This document shows positions 27,358 through 36,352 of a stretch of DNA of 64,000 bases, piece after piece (position 1 is the stretch's first letter; every line of letters starts with the position of its first letter). The notes under the pieces are model-generated. The model saw only the letters and a list, made by a program, of their open reading frames with translations. It had not been told where the DNA came from and searched no databases. The stretch is from Blautia pseudococcoides (GTDB lineage: Bacteria; Bacillota; Clostridia; Lachnospirales; Lachnospiraceae): assembly GCF_001689125.2 (NCBI RefSeq), contig NZ_CP015405.2, positions 4,552,501 to 4,616,500 of the forward strand, given 5' to 3'. The translations under genes were made by a program, and so were the position numbers.

Positions 27358-28233
27358 TCATATTTTATTTACAAACCGTTTGACCAGGAAACATATCCAT
27401 AAAGCCGACGTGACCATCATGGGAAGTATATACAGCAATTCCCCGTGATAGGCCAGTTTCCCCATCCAGAAGGATGGCAGCAGAGAGAAAACGTACTGCA
27501 CATTTCCATGAAAAAAATACGGAACAGCCGCCCCCATAACAGTAAGGGACGAGAGCTTTGTCACGGCCATCCACTTGCCAATAGATACCCCTCTTTCCCC
27601 AGAACCGTCACAAACAGATACCCCGCAATATGGTCATCCACCTCACAGAGCTCTGACGCGTCCTGCATATTATGCGTAGTGAGCAAAGGTTTTGCCCCGC
27701 TCCCGTTCCTTCAGGATCAAATCCTTCATAACCCTGCTGTTGGCAGGGTCAAGCCCGCTGGTAGGTTCATCGAGACAAAGCAGATCCGGATCATGCAGCA
27801 AGGCCTTTATAAAAGTAAGCCTGGCCTTCATTCCCTTGGAGTAGGCGGACACCTTTTTATTTCCATCCTTCTCCAGCCCCACCAATTCCAGCAGTTCCCC
27901 AATATCCCGCCCCTTTTTCTTGTAAAGCGAAGCAAAAAAGCGAAGATTCTCTTCTGCGGTCATCTTCTCATACATAGTGGAAAACTCAAAATCAACACCA
28001 ATCCGCTCATAAAATCCATTGGTGTGGTCCCTGCACTCCACCCCATTTACCTTAACAGAACCCTGATAATCCCTGAGCAGTCCAATCAAAATCTTCTGCA
28101 AGGTACTCTTCCCCGCCCCCGAAGGCCCCAAAAACCCGAAGATCTCCCCCTTCCCAACAGAAAAACTCATACCTTCTATAAACGCCTTCTTTGTATAACT
28201 AAACGCCAGTTCCTTAACTTCGATCATATTCAC
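27358..28233 (-). pseudogene. ABC exporter remnant: truncated ATPase joined to the tail of its permease
   Basis: From 28233 the frame gives a good ATPase start: Walker A GPSGAGKST, a Q-loop region, the signature YSKGMKARL, and Walker B LLCLDEPTSGLD. It ends early at GKTFAHYA because of a one-base shift; the next frame continues with LTTHNMQDASELCE, the H-loop, then stops matching. What follows (from about 27570, MAVTKLSSLTVMGAAVPYFF to FLVKRFVNKI) is the C-terminal end of an ABC-2 permease. A deletion has removed the ATPase tail and most of the permease. Likely non-functional. Confidence 0.75.
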
Positions 28234-28284
28234 CCCTCCATACTATCCATTATCAAATAAACAGTCAAAATAATAACAAAATAC

Positions 28285-28310
28285 AGTCCGGCAAACATTC
28301 CCGCCGGACT
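28285..28310 (-). terminator. Terminator hairpin after the TetR gene
   Basis: AGTCCGGC, 10 nt, GCCGGACT; on the minus strand a T-rich stretch follows. Confidence 0.6.
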
Positions 28311-28313
28311 AAC

Positions 28314-28946
28314 TCACAAAATCTGCATTACCAACCTGCGAACCAGATACCTCAGTGCCAGATCAGACTGTGCACTTCCAATCTCTTCCTTATGTAAAGT
28401 GGCAAAATAAACACCCCGAAACGCCGCAGTCAGCGCCTCTGTATCCATCCCCTTATCTGCCGCGATCCCATGCAGGATCCTTTCAGTCATGGACATATCT
28501 TCCGTCAAATGCTTCTCCAGCACATCCACGGGCAGTTTCCGTGCCAGCATTTCAACCTCCTCCGAGGTTATCCCCTTCAACACAGGCATTTCATCCATCA
28601 TCCTATAAAACCCCATCATAACATCCGTTACACCCTCAACATCCAATTCCCTCCCCTTCAAACTCTCAAATCCACGAACCACTTCCCTCTCAACAATCTC
28701 ATGTTGTTCCAAGATCACCTCAAACAACAGCATCTCCTTGAACTGATAAAAAAGATAAAAAGTCCCCTTAGGAATTTTCACCCTCCTCACAATCTCATCC
28801 ACCGTAGTTTTCCGAATCCCATACTGCGCCATACACTTAGCCGCCTCTTCCTTAAGCCGCCTCACAATATAAGCCCTTTCCTCCTCAGAAAACCTCTTAG
28901 GCACCCATATATCCCTCTTTTTGACTGATTTTGTCATTACAGTCAT
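28314..28946 (-). CDS. TetR-family transcriptional regulator
   Basis: A 210-residue repressor. The N-terminal helix-turn-helix is typical (CMAQYGIRKTTVDEIVRRVK followed by IPKGTFYLFYQFKEMLLFEV); the C-terminal 140 residues form the ligand-binding helical domain and are not family specific. GAGGGGG precedes the ATG. It lies just upstream of, and co-directional with, the broken ABC exporter, which it probably once controlled. Divergent from the MarR gene 144 bp away. Confidence 0.88.
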   Translation of the reverse strand: MTVMTKSVKKRDIWVPKRFSEEERAYIVRRLKEEAAKCMAQYGIRKTTVDEIVRRVKIPKGTFYLFYQFKEMLLFEVILEQHEIVEREVVRGFESLKGRELDVEGVTDVMMGFYRMMDEMPVLKGITSEEVEMLARKLPVDVLEKHLTEDMSMTERILHGIAADKGMDTEALTAAFRGVYFATLHKEEIGSAQSDLALRYLVRRLVMQIL

Positions 28947-29017
28947 AATACCCCCTCATCCCCCTAACATCCAGCCACGCATCCCGTATGCCTTTCCCTG
29001 CGCAGCATCCTTTGATT

Positions 29018-29060
29018 ATCAAAAATTTTGATTGTGTTATATAAATAAATCATATATAAT
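29018..29060 (+). promoter_or_regulatory. Promoter and palindromic operator of the MarR gene
   Basis: A perfect palindrome ATCAAAA-A-TTTTGAT (29018-29032) abuts a weak -35 (TTGTGT, 29032-29037), with 17 bp to TATAAT (29055-29060). The size and AT-rich dyad fit MarR autoregulation. Confidence 0.5.
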
Positions 29061-29090
29061 AGAATCAACCAAACCAAAAGGAGTGATAAA

Positions 29091-29540
29091 GTGGAACCTT
29101 ATGAAGTCTTCCATGACGTACTGGTCAATCTCTTCCAGGAGATCATGGACATAGAAGAGAAGGCCCTTATTACTTCTGAATTCAAAGATATTTCCGTAAA
29201 CGACATGCACATTTTAGAAGCAATCGGAGTCAAAAGCGCCCGTAACATGTCATCCGTGGCAAAGACCCTGTCCGTGACCGTGGGAACCCTGACGATTGCC
29301 ATAAACAGCCTGGTGAAAAAAGGATATGTAAACCGAGTCAGAAGTGAGGAGGACCGCCGGGTAGTGCTCATATCCCTGACGAAAAAGGGAGAAAAAGCAA
29401 ACACCCACCATATGAAATTCCATGACGGAATGATTCAGGCTTTGATGAAGGACCTGGACGAAGAACAGCAGAAAATACTGGTAAAGTCATTGCTTAATTT
29501 AAGAAAGTTCTTTGATTCCTACAGGGATAAAAAAGAATAG
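29091..29540 (+). CDS. MarR-family transcriptional regulator
   Basis: A 149-residue winged-helix regulator. LTSEFKDISVNDMHILEAIG-like N-terminal helices lead into the recognition region (MSSVAKTLSVTVGTLTIAIN, LVKKGYVNRVRSEEDRR, VVLISLTKKG) with the wing arginines. The protein begins with GTG behind AAAGGAG at 7 nt. It resembles FabT/MarR regulators in size, but no target gene is adjacent, so its role is open. Confidence 0.87.
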   Translation: MEPYEVFHDVLVNLFQEIMDIEEKALITSEFKDISVNDMHILEAIGVKSARNMSSVAKTLSVTVGTLTIAINSLVKKGYVNRVRSEEDRRVVLISLTKKGEKANTHHMKFHDGMIQALMKDLDEEQQKILVKSLLNLRKFFDSYRDKKE

Positions 29541-29546
29541 AAATGT

Positions 29547-29602
29547 AAAAGCGCCGTAAGAACAAGCCTGTAAATATACAGCTTGTTTTTACGGCGCTTT
29601 TT
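29547..29602. terminator. Bidirectional terminator between the MarR and DUF885 genes
   Basis: A 20-plus bp stem, with AAAAGCGCCGTAA...AACAAGC pairing with GCTTGTT...TTACGGCGCTTTTT. T-runs on both strands serve both convergent genes. Confidence 0.85.
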
Positions 29603-29609
29603 CAATCCC

Positions 29610-31388
29610 TTATTTATATTCCATCAGCAGATATTTTTCCAAAACAGGAAACTGTGCCGGTCCCAGCTCCAGGATATACTGGTGAAATTCCTTTAACTGG
29701 AAGGACTTGCCTGCAGCCTCCTGGGCTTCTTTCTTCAAATCAATAAAATTCAGATATCCAAGATAATACTTCAGATAGTTACTTGGATTTTCCACAATAT
29801 ACTGGTAGATTTCCCCGCAGGTATCCTGAGAGGCAATACCAAAGGAATTCAGCGTTTTTGTCACAGTTCCCAGATCCCATCCGTGGTCGTGGATGCCGAT
29901 ATCCAGCAGTGAATAGAGGCACAGGCTCACAGAGCGGTTCAGCCACAGAAGTTCCATGAGGGAGTTATCCAGCTTCAGATATTCCGCCCCGTATTCATAG
30001 GACAGGGATTCCACATAAGTGGCCCAGCCCTCCACATAACCTCCAAAGCTTAAAATATGCCGTATATCATCCGGCTCTGTTTTGCTGAAATACAATGTCT
30101 GATACAAATGTCCCGGAAAACCTTCATGCGCCAGAGTGGTAAAAAGTTCCGCTTCCGTTACCTGGCTGCCTTTGTTGATATATATAACATTGGGGCTGAG
30201 CGTATCTGCAGGCGGTGTGAGGTAGAAGGCCGGGCTGGAAAAATCCTCCATAGATTCATGCACATATTTCACTTTATAGGAAGGTTTACCGCTGTCAGGG
30301 AAATCATTGCTTATGGCCTTGTTTAGATAATCCAGCATCTGCGCAGGGGTACTGCTGCAAGTCTCCGGCAGGGAGGAAGCGTCTGTGAGCAGTTTTGGAT
30401 CAGCCACGATCAGGCTTTGCATTTTTTTATAATCAGTGAGAAGCTGTGTGTAGAGCCGCTCCTCGATTTCTTTGATAGTCCTGTAGTCCCCGGTCCCGCT
30501 GCGGATCAGGTAACGATAGTAGGCAGTCCCGCCGGGGAGATTTGACAATCCGCCGGAATTTGTCCCGTTTCCCTTCAAGTCCGCCAGGCCTTTAGCCAGG
30601 GATTGGTAAGCCGGGAAGACCCGTTTTTCCATGATCTTTTCATGCATTTTTATGTAAGAGTCTGCCTGCTTTTTAGTCATGGCTTTTCGGGCGACAAATT
30701 TGTTCATTTTATCTTTAAACATAGTGGAAAGGTAATTGGTGGATATATCCTCTGTAAACGCATTGCACTGTTCTATGATCCGGTCCACACTGGTGTCACT
30801 CATGAACAGACCGTCCTCTGCCTTTTTCTTCTCAAATTCCAGGATTTCATCAAAATAACTGGTCATGGAGGAGAGTAAGGTGAAATAATCCTTGATATCA
30901 TCAGCGGTCCGGAAGGTGTATTCTGCCAGCAGTACTGGAAGCTGGGACTGAATGCCCAGATTGGGACTCAGGGGTTCCTGCAGCATATAATTATCTTTTA
31001 TGGACAACTGGGTAGCAAAGTCCAGATTCAGGATGTCGTAAGTGAGCCGGTTGTCTTTGGACAGCTCTTTGTATGTGAACTTTTCCAATTTTCCCTTATA
31101 CTTTTCAACAGAATCATAGCCTTCCTTCAGTTTATCCGGGTCCATACATCCCAGTTTGATGGAATAATCTTTTATCCCGTATTTTTCAGGATAAGCCAGG
31201 GTATAATGCAGGTTCAGGGTATTGGATTTCACCTCCTCGGTAAAAATCTGCTGTGTAAATTTCTCAAAACGGGCATCTTCTGTAAGAAAGCGGTCTTTTT
31301 GGGTAAAAATAAGAAGGAAGAGGAAAACAGCCAGGACAATAAATCCCGGTACCAGAAATTTCCTCCTGGAAGATAAGAATTTTTTCAA
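29610..31388 (-). CDS. DUF885-family metallopeptidase-like protein, membrane anchored
   Basis: A 592-residue protein of the DUF885 family. A single N-terminal hydrophobic helix (FLVPGFIVLAVFLFLLIFT) anchors it, so the bulk is outside the membrane. The zinc-type HExxH-like motif appears as LAHEGFPGHLYQTLYF, with a following EGWATYVESL that supplies the third ligand in the family. The start is a TTG behind AAGGAG at 6-7 nt. Members are thought to be carboxypeptidase-like; no substrate is known for this group. Confidence 0.83.
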   Translation of the reverse strand: MKKFLSSRRKFLVPGFIVLAVFLFLLIFTQKDRFLTEDARFEKFTQQIFTEEVKSNTLNLHYTLAYPEKYGIKDYSIKLGCMDPDKLKEGYDSVEKYKGKLEKFTYKELSKDNRLTYDILNLDFATQLSIKDNYMLQEPLSPNLGIQSQLPVLLAEYTFRTADDIKDYFTLLSSMTSYFDEILEFEKKKAEDGLFMSDTSVDRIIEQCNAFTEDISTNYLSTMFKDKMNKFVARKAMTKKQADSYIKMHEKIMEKRVFPAYQSLAKGLADLKGNGTNSGGLSNLPGGTAYYRYLIRSGTGDYRTIKEIEERLYTQLLTDYKKMQSLIVADPKLLTDASSLPETCSSTPAQMLDYLNKAISNDFPDSGKPSYKVKYVHESMEDFSSPAFYLTPPADTLSPNVIYINKGSQVTEAELFTTLAHEGFPGHLYQTLYFSKTEPDDIRHILSFGGYVEGWATYVESLSYEYGAEYLKLDNSLMELLWLNRSVSLCLYSLLDIGIHDHGWDLGTVTKTLNSFGIASQDTCGEIYQYIVENPSNYLKYYLGYLNFIDLKKEAQEAAGKSFQLKEFHQYILELGPAQFPVLEKYLLMEYK

Positions 31389-31528
31389 AAGATGCTCCTT
31401 GGATAATACTTGAAAACTCTTTAACAGTTTATGAAAAAATCAGGCATGTATGCGTATTTTCATTGTAAAAAGGCACGCGGATGTGATAAACTTTTGATAG
31501 CGGAAGTTAGTTAAGGGAGGTGGCTTGT

Positions 31529-32830
31529 TTGAATAAGAAGATATGTTTGATATGCCTGCTGGCAGCCCTTTTGACTGCAGGATGCACACCGCAGGAGCCA
31601 ATACCTGACGAGGAGGACGTGGTAAACCTGCCGGATGAGGAACAGCAGGAGGAAGAGACAGAGGATGTACAAAAAGAATATGATGTAGAGCTTTCCGATA
31701 AACTTTCGGATTTCCAGTTTTCCATCAACGAGACCGTATACACCCTTCCTGCAAGGCTTCAGGCTTGGAAAAATGCAGGATGGACCTATGAGAAGGACAA
31801 CGGCAAAAAGGCCCTGGATCCGGAATCTTTCCTGGAGGGGGAGATATTGGAGAGTGAGGGCGGTTCCCTTGCCGTTGATATTGTCAATCTGGATGGGGAG
31901 AAGAAACTGCTTGGGGAATGTTATGTGGGCGGTGTACAGCTGGAGAGCACCGGGAATGACAGCTGTGTGTACCAGCTTCCCGGGAAGATCAGAATGGGAA
32001 CCTCCACTTTGGATGAAGTCACAGAAGCATACGGTATGCCTACAGACCAGTATGAAGAAAAAGACAATATCTACCTGACTTATGAATACGGAATATACAA
32101 GCAGGCAGATTTGGTATTTGACGTACAGGATGAAATACTATATAAAGCTGTGCTGAAAAACTACAGAGAACCGGAAGACGGCAGTGAGGAAGTGAGCAAG
32201 GAAACGCCGGCGGAGGTGGAGAACTATCAGGCACCGGGAGCATTTCCGGATGATATTATGGCGTTTGTGGTGCGGTACGGAGGGGATTTCTATAAACTTC
32301 CGGCACCGGTCTGCGAATTTACAAAAAACGGATGGAAGATATCAGAGGATGGTTCCGACAGCATTGTAAAACGCGGACGTCACGGCTATGTGACACTTGA
32401 GCGTGACGGGCAGACCTTGTACGCGGTGGTAAACAATTACGCAGATATGGCGGTGCCCATGGAGAACAGTTTTGTGATCAGTGTGCACGGTGACTTTGAT
32501 GTCACGAAAGTATCAGTGGAAATGTACAGGGGAATCACCCTGGGAATGAGTGAGGAGACTATGAAAGCCCTGCTTGGAGACAACGCATATGAGACAGAGG
32601 AGACGGACAGAGGTGTTTCCTATTTCATATATGCGGATGAGGATAAGCAAAACTATACCAGAATATTCGTGGATAAAGATTTGAAGCTGGTCAGGGAAAT
32701 AGAACTGTCCAACAGCCCGGATACACTTTCTGCTGCGTCAATGGGAACACCGCAGGAAGAACCGGACAGTGTGGAGGCTGCGGCAATGTACGGAGATGAC
32801 GAATTTCCCGGTGAGGCAAATGAAGAATAG
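31529..32830 (+). CDS. Lipoprotein with two related domains, function unknown
   Basis: A 433-residue secreted lipoprotein: NKKICLICLLAALLTAGC gives the signal peptide and lipobox, and an acidic spacer (PDEEDVVNLPDEEQQEEE) follows. The rest holds two similar units of about 160 residues. Each begins with FxFxINETVYTLPARLQAWKNAGW- or FVVRYGGDFYKLPAPVCEFTKNGW-like text and ends with a GTSTLDEVTEAYG or GMSEETMKALLG segment followed by a beta-strand pair, which suggests an internal duplication. TTG start behind GGAGG at 8 nt is preferred to GTG at 31520, which overlaps the ribosome site. Confidence 0.75.
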   Translation: MNKKICLICLLAALLTAGCTPQEPIPDEEDVVNLPDEEQQEEETEDVQKEYDVELSDKLSDFQFSINETVYTLPARLQAWKNAGWTYEKDNGKKALDPESFLEGEILESEGGSLAVDIVNLDGEKKLLGECYVGGVQLESTGNDSCVYQLPGKIRMGTSTLDEVTEAYGMPTDQYEEKDNIYLTYEYGIYKQADLVFDVQDEILYKAVLKNYREPEDGSEEVSKETPAEVENYQAPGAFPDDIMAFVVRYGGDFYKLPAPVCEFTKNGWKISEDGSDSIVKRGRHGYVTLERDGQTLYAVVNNYADMAVPMENSFVISVHGDFDVTKVSVEMYRGITLGMSEETMKALLGDNAYETEETDRGVSYFIYADEDKQNYTRIFVDKDLKLVREIELSNSPDTLSAASMGTPQEEPDSVEAAAMYGDDEFPGEANEE

Positions 32831-32904
32831 TAAGGCAACAAATGAATAGGTCTGAGCATTCATTGCACTGACCGAAGAAGGCATTCCACAGCCAAGCAGA
32901 AATT

Positions 32905-32980
32905 TCATCACAAAAGGCGGTTTCCCATAGATTTTTGCCTACGGCTGGGAGTGTATGAGACAGTTACGAATAAAAAGACA
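32905..32980. repeat. Possible dispersed repeat ahead of trxB
   Basis: TCCCATAGATTTTTGCCTAC and a following GGCTGGGA form a stem (TCCCA/TGGGA), and GATTTTTGCCT recurs at about 7129-7139 ahead of copy 1 of the GTAAC element. A decayed CAGTTACG follows at 32960-32967. Confidence 0.35.
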
Positions 32981-32993
32981 GAGGTAAAACGAA

Positions 32994-33920
32994 ATGGAGC
33001 AGAAAATATACGACATTATCATCATCGGTTCCGGACCTGCGGGTCTCTGCGCGGCAATCTATGCCAAACGGGCCCAGCTTGAAATGCTGGTCATTGAGAA
33101 AGATTTCTCCAGCGGAGGACAGATGGTAAAGACCTACGAGGTGGACAACTATCCGGGACTTCCGGGAATGAGCGGCTATGATATGGCTGAGGCCTTCCGC
33201 AAACATGCGGACAAACTGGGTGCAGCATTTGTCAGGGAGAATGTGAAAGAGGTGCAGACAGAAGGGGACCTGAAAAAAATCTCAACAAATAAAAATCAGT
33301 ATCTTACAAGAACACTTGTCATTGCAGCCGGCGCCAGACACCGGACACTGGGTATCCCTGGTGAGGAGACATTTTCCGGAATGGGTGTTTCTTACTGTGC
33401 CACCTGTGACGGTGCGTTTTTCAAAGGCGGAGTCACAGCGGTGATCGGGGGCGGTGATGTGGCCGTCGAGGATGCCATTTTCCTGTCCAGAATATGTAAA
33501 AAGGTATATCTGATACACCGCAGGGATGAACTGCGGGCGGCAGGTATTTTGCAGGAAAGTGTAAAGGCTATTGAAAACGTGGAGATTGTGTGGGATACTA
33601 TTCCGAGGGAAATCAGGGGAACAGAACAGGTGCAGAGCCTTGCGGTAGAAAATGTCAAGACAGGAGAAACAAAAGAGCTTGCTGTTGACGGTGTATTTGT
33701 GGCAGTGGGCATTATTCCCAATACAGAGGAATTCGGCAGTCTTGTAAAACTCAATGAATCCGGTTATATAGAAGCAGGGGAAGACTGCGCGTCCAGTATT
33801 CCGGGTATCTTTGCAGCCGGTGACATACGGACAAAACAACTGCGGCAGATTGTGACAGCAGCGGCAGACGGGGCCAACGCGGTGGATTCTGCCCAGAAAT
33901 ACCTGATGGAACATGCATAG
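32994..33920 (+). CDS. trxB: Thioredoxin reductase
   Basis: A 308-residue flavoprotein using NADPH to reduce thioredoxin. FAD motif IIIIGSGPAGLCAAIYAKRA at the N-terminus, redox cysteines Cys135 and Cys138 in YCATCDGAFFKG, the NADPH motif VIGGGDVAVEDAIFLS, and a C-terminal FAD block GIFAAGDIRTKQLRQIVTAAADG are all in place. An AGAGGTAA site precedes the ATG. The thioredoxin gene itself lies far away at 54.1 kb. Confidence 0.92.
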   Translation: MEQKIYDIIIIGSGPAGLCAAIYAKRAQLEMLVIEKDFSSGGQMVKTYEVDNYPGLPGMSGYDMAEAFRKHADKLGAAFVRENVKEVQTEGDLKKISTNKNQYLTRTLVIAAGARHRTLGIPGEETFSGMGVSYCATCDGAFFKGGVTAVIGGGDVAVEDAIFLSRICKKVYLIHRRDELRAAGILQESVKAIENVEIVWDTIPREIRGTEQVQSLAVENVKTGETKELAVDGVFVAVGIIPNTEEFGSLVKLNESGYIEAGEDCASSIPGIFAAGDIRTKQLRQIVTAAADGANAVDSAQKYLMEHA

Positions 33921-33992
33921 CCCCCAAGGGGAGAAGATTCAGCAGCTAAACAAAAATCCATGCGCAGCAGAAGGATAAAGGAGGAATTACAA

Positions 33993-35273
33993 ATGAAAAA
34001 CATGAAGGTTCTGGCAGAGGAGATTCGCCAGGGAAGACACGACGAAATCCTGAAAGATATCTATGTGGATGAAAGCGTTCTGGAATACCAGAGAAAGCGT
34101 TATATAAAGGCAATTGAAGAATTTGAAAATATTTTCGGTGAAAGTGACGTGGAGATTTACAGCGCGCCCGGCCGATGCGAGGTGGGAGGCAACCACACAG
34201 ACCACCAGCACGGTATGGTACTTGCCACATCCATCAACCAGGATGCCCTGGCGGTAGTGGGCAAATCAGAGGACGGCATGATCCACGTGCTCTCAGACGG
34301 ATATGATAGGGTGGATGTGGATGTCAATGATCTGGAAGAGCGTTATGACGAGGAAGGCACAACGGCAGCTATTGTACGAGGTGTGGCGGCTGAGCTGAAA
34401 TCCAGGGGCTATGAGGTTCAGGGATACAATGCCTATATTGTCAGCGATGTTCTGATCGGTGCGGGCCTGTCATCCTCCGCCGCGTTTGAAGTGATCCTGG
34501 GAACCATTATCTCCGGCCTTTTTAATGAAGGCAGCGTTGACCCTGTGGTGATCGCACAGACGGGGCAGTTTGCGGAGAACGTCTATTTCGGAAAGCCCTG
34601 CGGTCTCATGGATCAGGTGGCATGTTCCGTGGGCGGTATGATCCACATTGACTTCAAGGAACCGGGCTGCCCTATTGTGGAGAAGGTTCCCTCAGATTTT
34701 GAGGCCTACCAGTACAGTATGTGTATTGTGGACACAAAAGCATCCCACGCCGATATGGGAGATGACTATGCATCCATCCCGGAAGAGATGAAAAAGGTGG
34801 CAAAATTCTTCGGGAAAACTTATCTGCGTGAAGTGGAAGAGGATGCTTTCTACAAACAGATCTCAGGACTCAGAAGCGTGCTGGGTGACCGTCCTATCCT
34901 GCGTGCCCTTCATTTCTTTGAGGAGGAGAGAAGGGTTGAAGGGGAGGTAAAAGCCCTGAGAGATGGTGATTTCAAGGAGTTCCTGGAGCTTGTAAAGGAT
35001 TCAGGCAATTCTTCCTTTAAGTATCTCCAGAATATCTACAACAGCACCAATGTACAGAAACAGGCCATGTCTATTGCCCTTGCTGTCAGCGATAAGATCC
35101 TGAGAAAGCATGGGGTGTCCCGTGTACACGGCGGCGGTTTCGCAGGTACAATTGAAATTTTTGTGGAGAACAGTTTTGTGGATGAGTACAAGACCAGAAT
35201 GGACAGAGTCTTTGGAAAAGGTTCCTGCCAGATTCTGAAGGTTCGTCAGTTTGGCGGAAGAAAAGTTTTATAA
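33993..35273 (+). CDS. galK: Galactokinase (GHMP family)
   Basis: A 426-residue GHMP kinase. The galactokinase signature near the N-terminus appears in variant form as APGRCEVGGNHTDHQHG, and the ATP-binding GHMP motif is LIGAGLSSSAAFEV; a late HGGGFAGTIEIFV forms the third motif. It phosphorylates galactose at C1, which would take up the galactose released by the GH4 enzyme upstream in the window. AAAGGAGG precedes MKNMKVL at 7 nt, so the frame from 33960 is trimmed. The remaining Leloir genes are not in the window. Confidence 0.88.
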   Translation: MKNMKVLAEEIRQGRHDEILKDIYVDESVLEYQRKRYIKAIEEFENIFGESDVEIYSAPGRCEVGGNHTDHQHGMVLATSINQDALAVVGKSEDGMIHVLSDGYDRVDVDVNDLEERYDEEGTTAAIVRGVAAELKSRGYEVQGYNAYIVSDVLIGAGLSSSAAFEVILGTIISGLFNEGSVDPVVIAQTGQFAENVYFGKPCGLMDQVACSVGGMIHIDFKEPGCPIVEKVPSDFEAYQYSMCIVDTKASHADMGDDYASIPEEMKKVAKFFGKTYLREVEEDAFYKQISGLRSVLGDRPILRALHFFEEERRVEGEVKALRDGDFKEFLELVKDSGNSSFKYLQNIYNSTNVQKQAMSIALAVSDKILRKHGVSRVHGGGFAGTIEIFVENSFVDEYKTRMDRVFGKGSCQILKVRQFGGRKVL

Positions 35274-35285
35274 GAGGATGAAAGG

Positions 35286-35330
35286 CTGCATCGGATAGTC
35301 CCTTTTGGGATGTCCGGTGCAGTTTTTTTG
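35286..35330 (+). terminator. Terminator of galK
   Basis: CTGCATCGGA-TAGTCCC pairs with GGGA-TGTCCGGTGCAG around a TTTT loop, followed by seven T. Confidence 0.85.
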
Positions 35331-35563
35331 TGGGGTTCATGTGCCGGTTCAAGTGAAAAAACTTGAAGGATGGTTTACACTGATTTACATAATTACCTGA
35401 ACAGGTTACATAACAGAATTTAGGACAAGGGGATGCCGTCGAAGAGGGAAAATTGGAGAAAACAGTAAGTATTTTTGGGCTTAATTTTCAGAATATTCTC
35501 AATTGTAGAATATGCACAATGCTTGTCGAAAAAACCAACATTTACCACATTCCATCCTCAAAG

Positions 35564-35652
35564 TTATCCACATATGAAAATCCACAAAACCCTGTAAAAA
35601 TAAAGTTATCCTCAAAGTTATCCACATTATCCACAAAAATGTGTGTGGATTA
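35564..35652. promoter_or_regulatory. Cluster of DnaA boxes
   Basis: Three exact TTATCCACA boxes (35564-35572, 35618-35626, 35627-35635), a one-mismatch TTATCCTCA (35606-35614) and an inverted near-match TGTGGATTA (35644-35652) fall within 90 bp of AT-rich DNA. dnaA, dnaN and rpmH are not nearby, so this need not be oriC. A DnaA-titrating cluster is an alternative. Confidence 0.7.
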
Positions 35653-35659
35653 ATGTGAT

Positions 35660-36352
35660 TTACATAATAATAGAAAGAACAAAGGTTTTGTACACTTGTG
35701 ATAAAAAGAAGAATTTTGGGGAAAAGTGGGGAAAAGGGATTGACATTTTTGAAATCTATTTTTTGACGGGGTGCGACATAATATGCTAAAATCCGGGGAT
35801 AATTGATAATGTTTTCTGATAATTGTTGGTTTCCATAATGTTGTGGGGGAGTAGAGGGGAGGGAGTTATGGGGATACCTCCTGCGCACCTGGTTGTGGTA
35901 ACGGAACGCTTGTATTGCAAGATAGGGAGGTGAAGCGGTGTTTTTTTCACAAATGCTGAAAGGGACTTTAGAGGGGGTGTGCTGGCTATTATTGGGAAGA
36001 AGGAGACGTAGGGATATGAGATATCGGAACAGTTGAAGGGATATGGATTTGGGAAGGTAGCGTCCTGCTGGCAGTGCGGCTGCTATTCGCTCTTACTGAT
36101 ACACTCGAAGAAAACAACACCTGGCCTGATATTCCCATAACAACAGTTCCGACAATCTGCACGCCCAGATATCAAACTGCCAGCATCGCCTATTTCGCCA
36201 TCTGCCGTGCTGCTGCACACGCTAGTAGACTTCTACCACTACAGCTTAACACATACCCCCCCGCCTAAACCAACAGATACAGAGAAGCGGAACTTCAGGC
36301 GGAATATTGGAGAAACGGCCTCCGGTTCATGTACCCGGATCCATAACACCCC
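35660..36352. other. Gene-free stretch between the DnaA boxes and phoR
   Basis: About 690 bp. The first part is AT-rich (to about 35820); the remainder has short frames on both strands without ribosome sites or recognisable similarity. I see no gene, RNA or repeat that I can support. Confidence 0.45.

Noticed and set aside
35400..35900. Chromosomal oriC
   Set aside because: DnaA boxes are present but the usual dnaA-dnaN-rpmH context is absent; reported only as a DnaA-box cluster.
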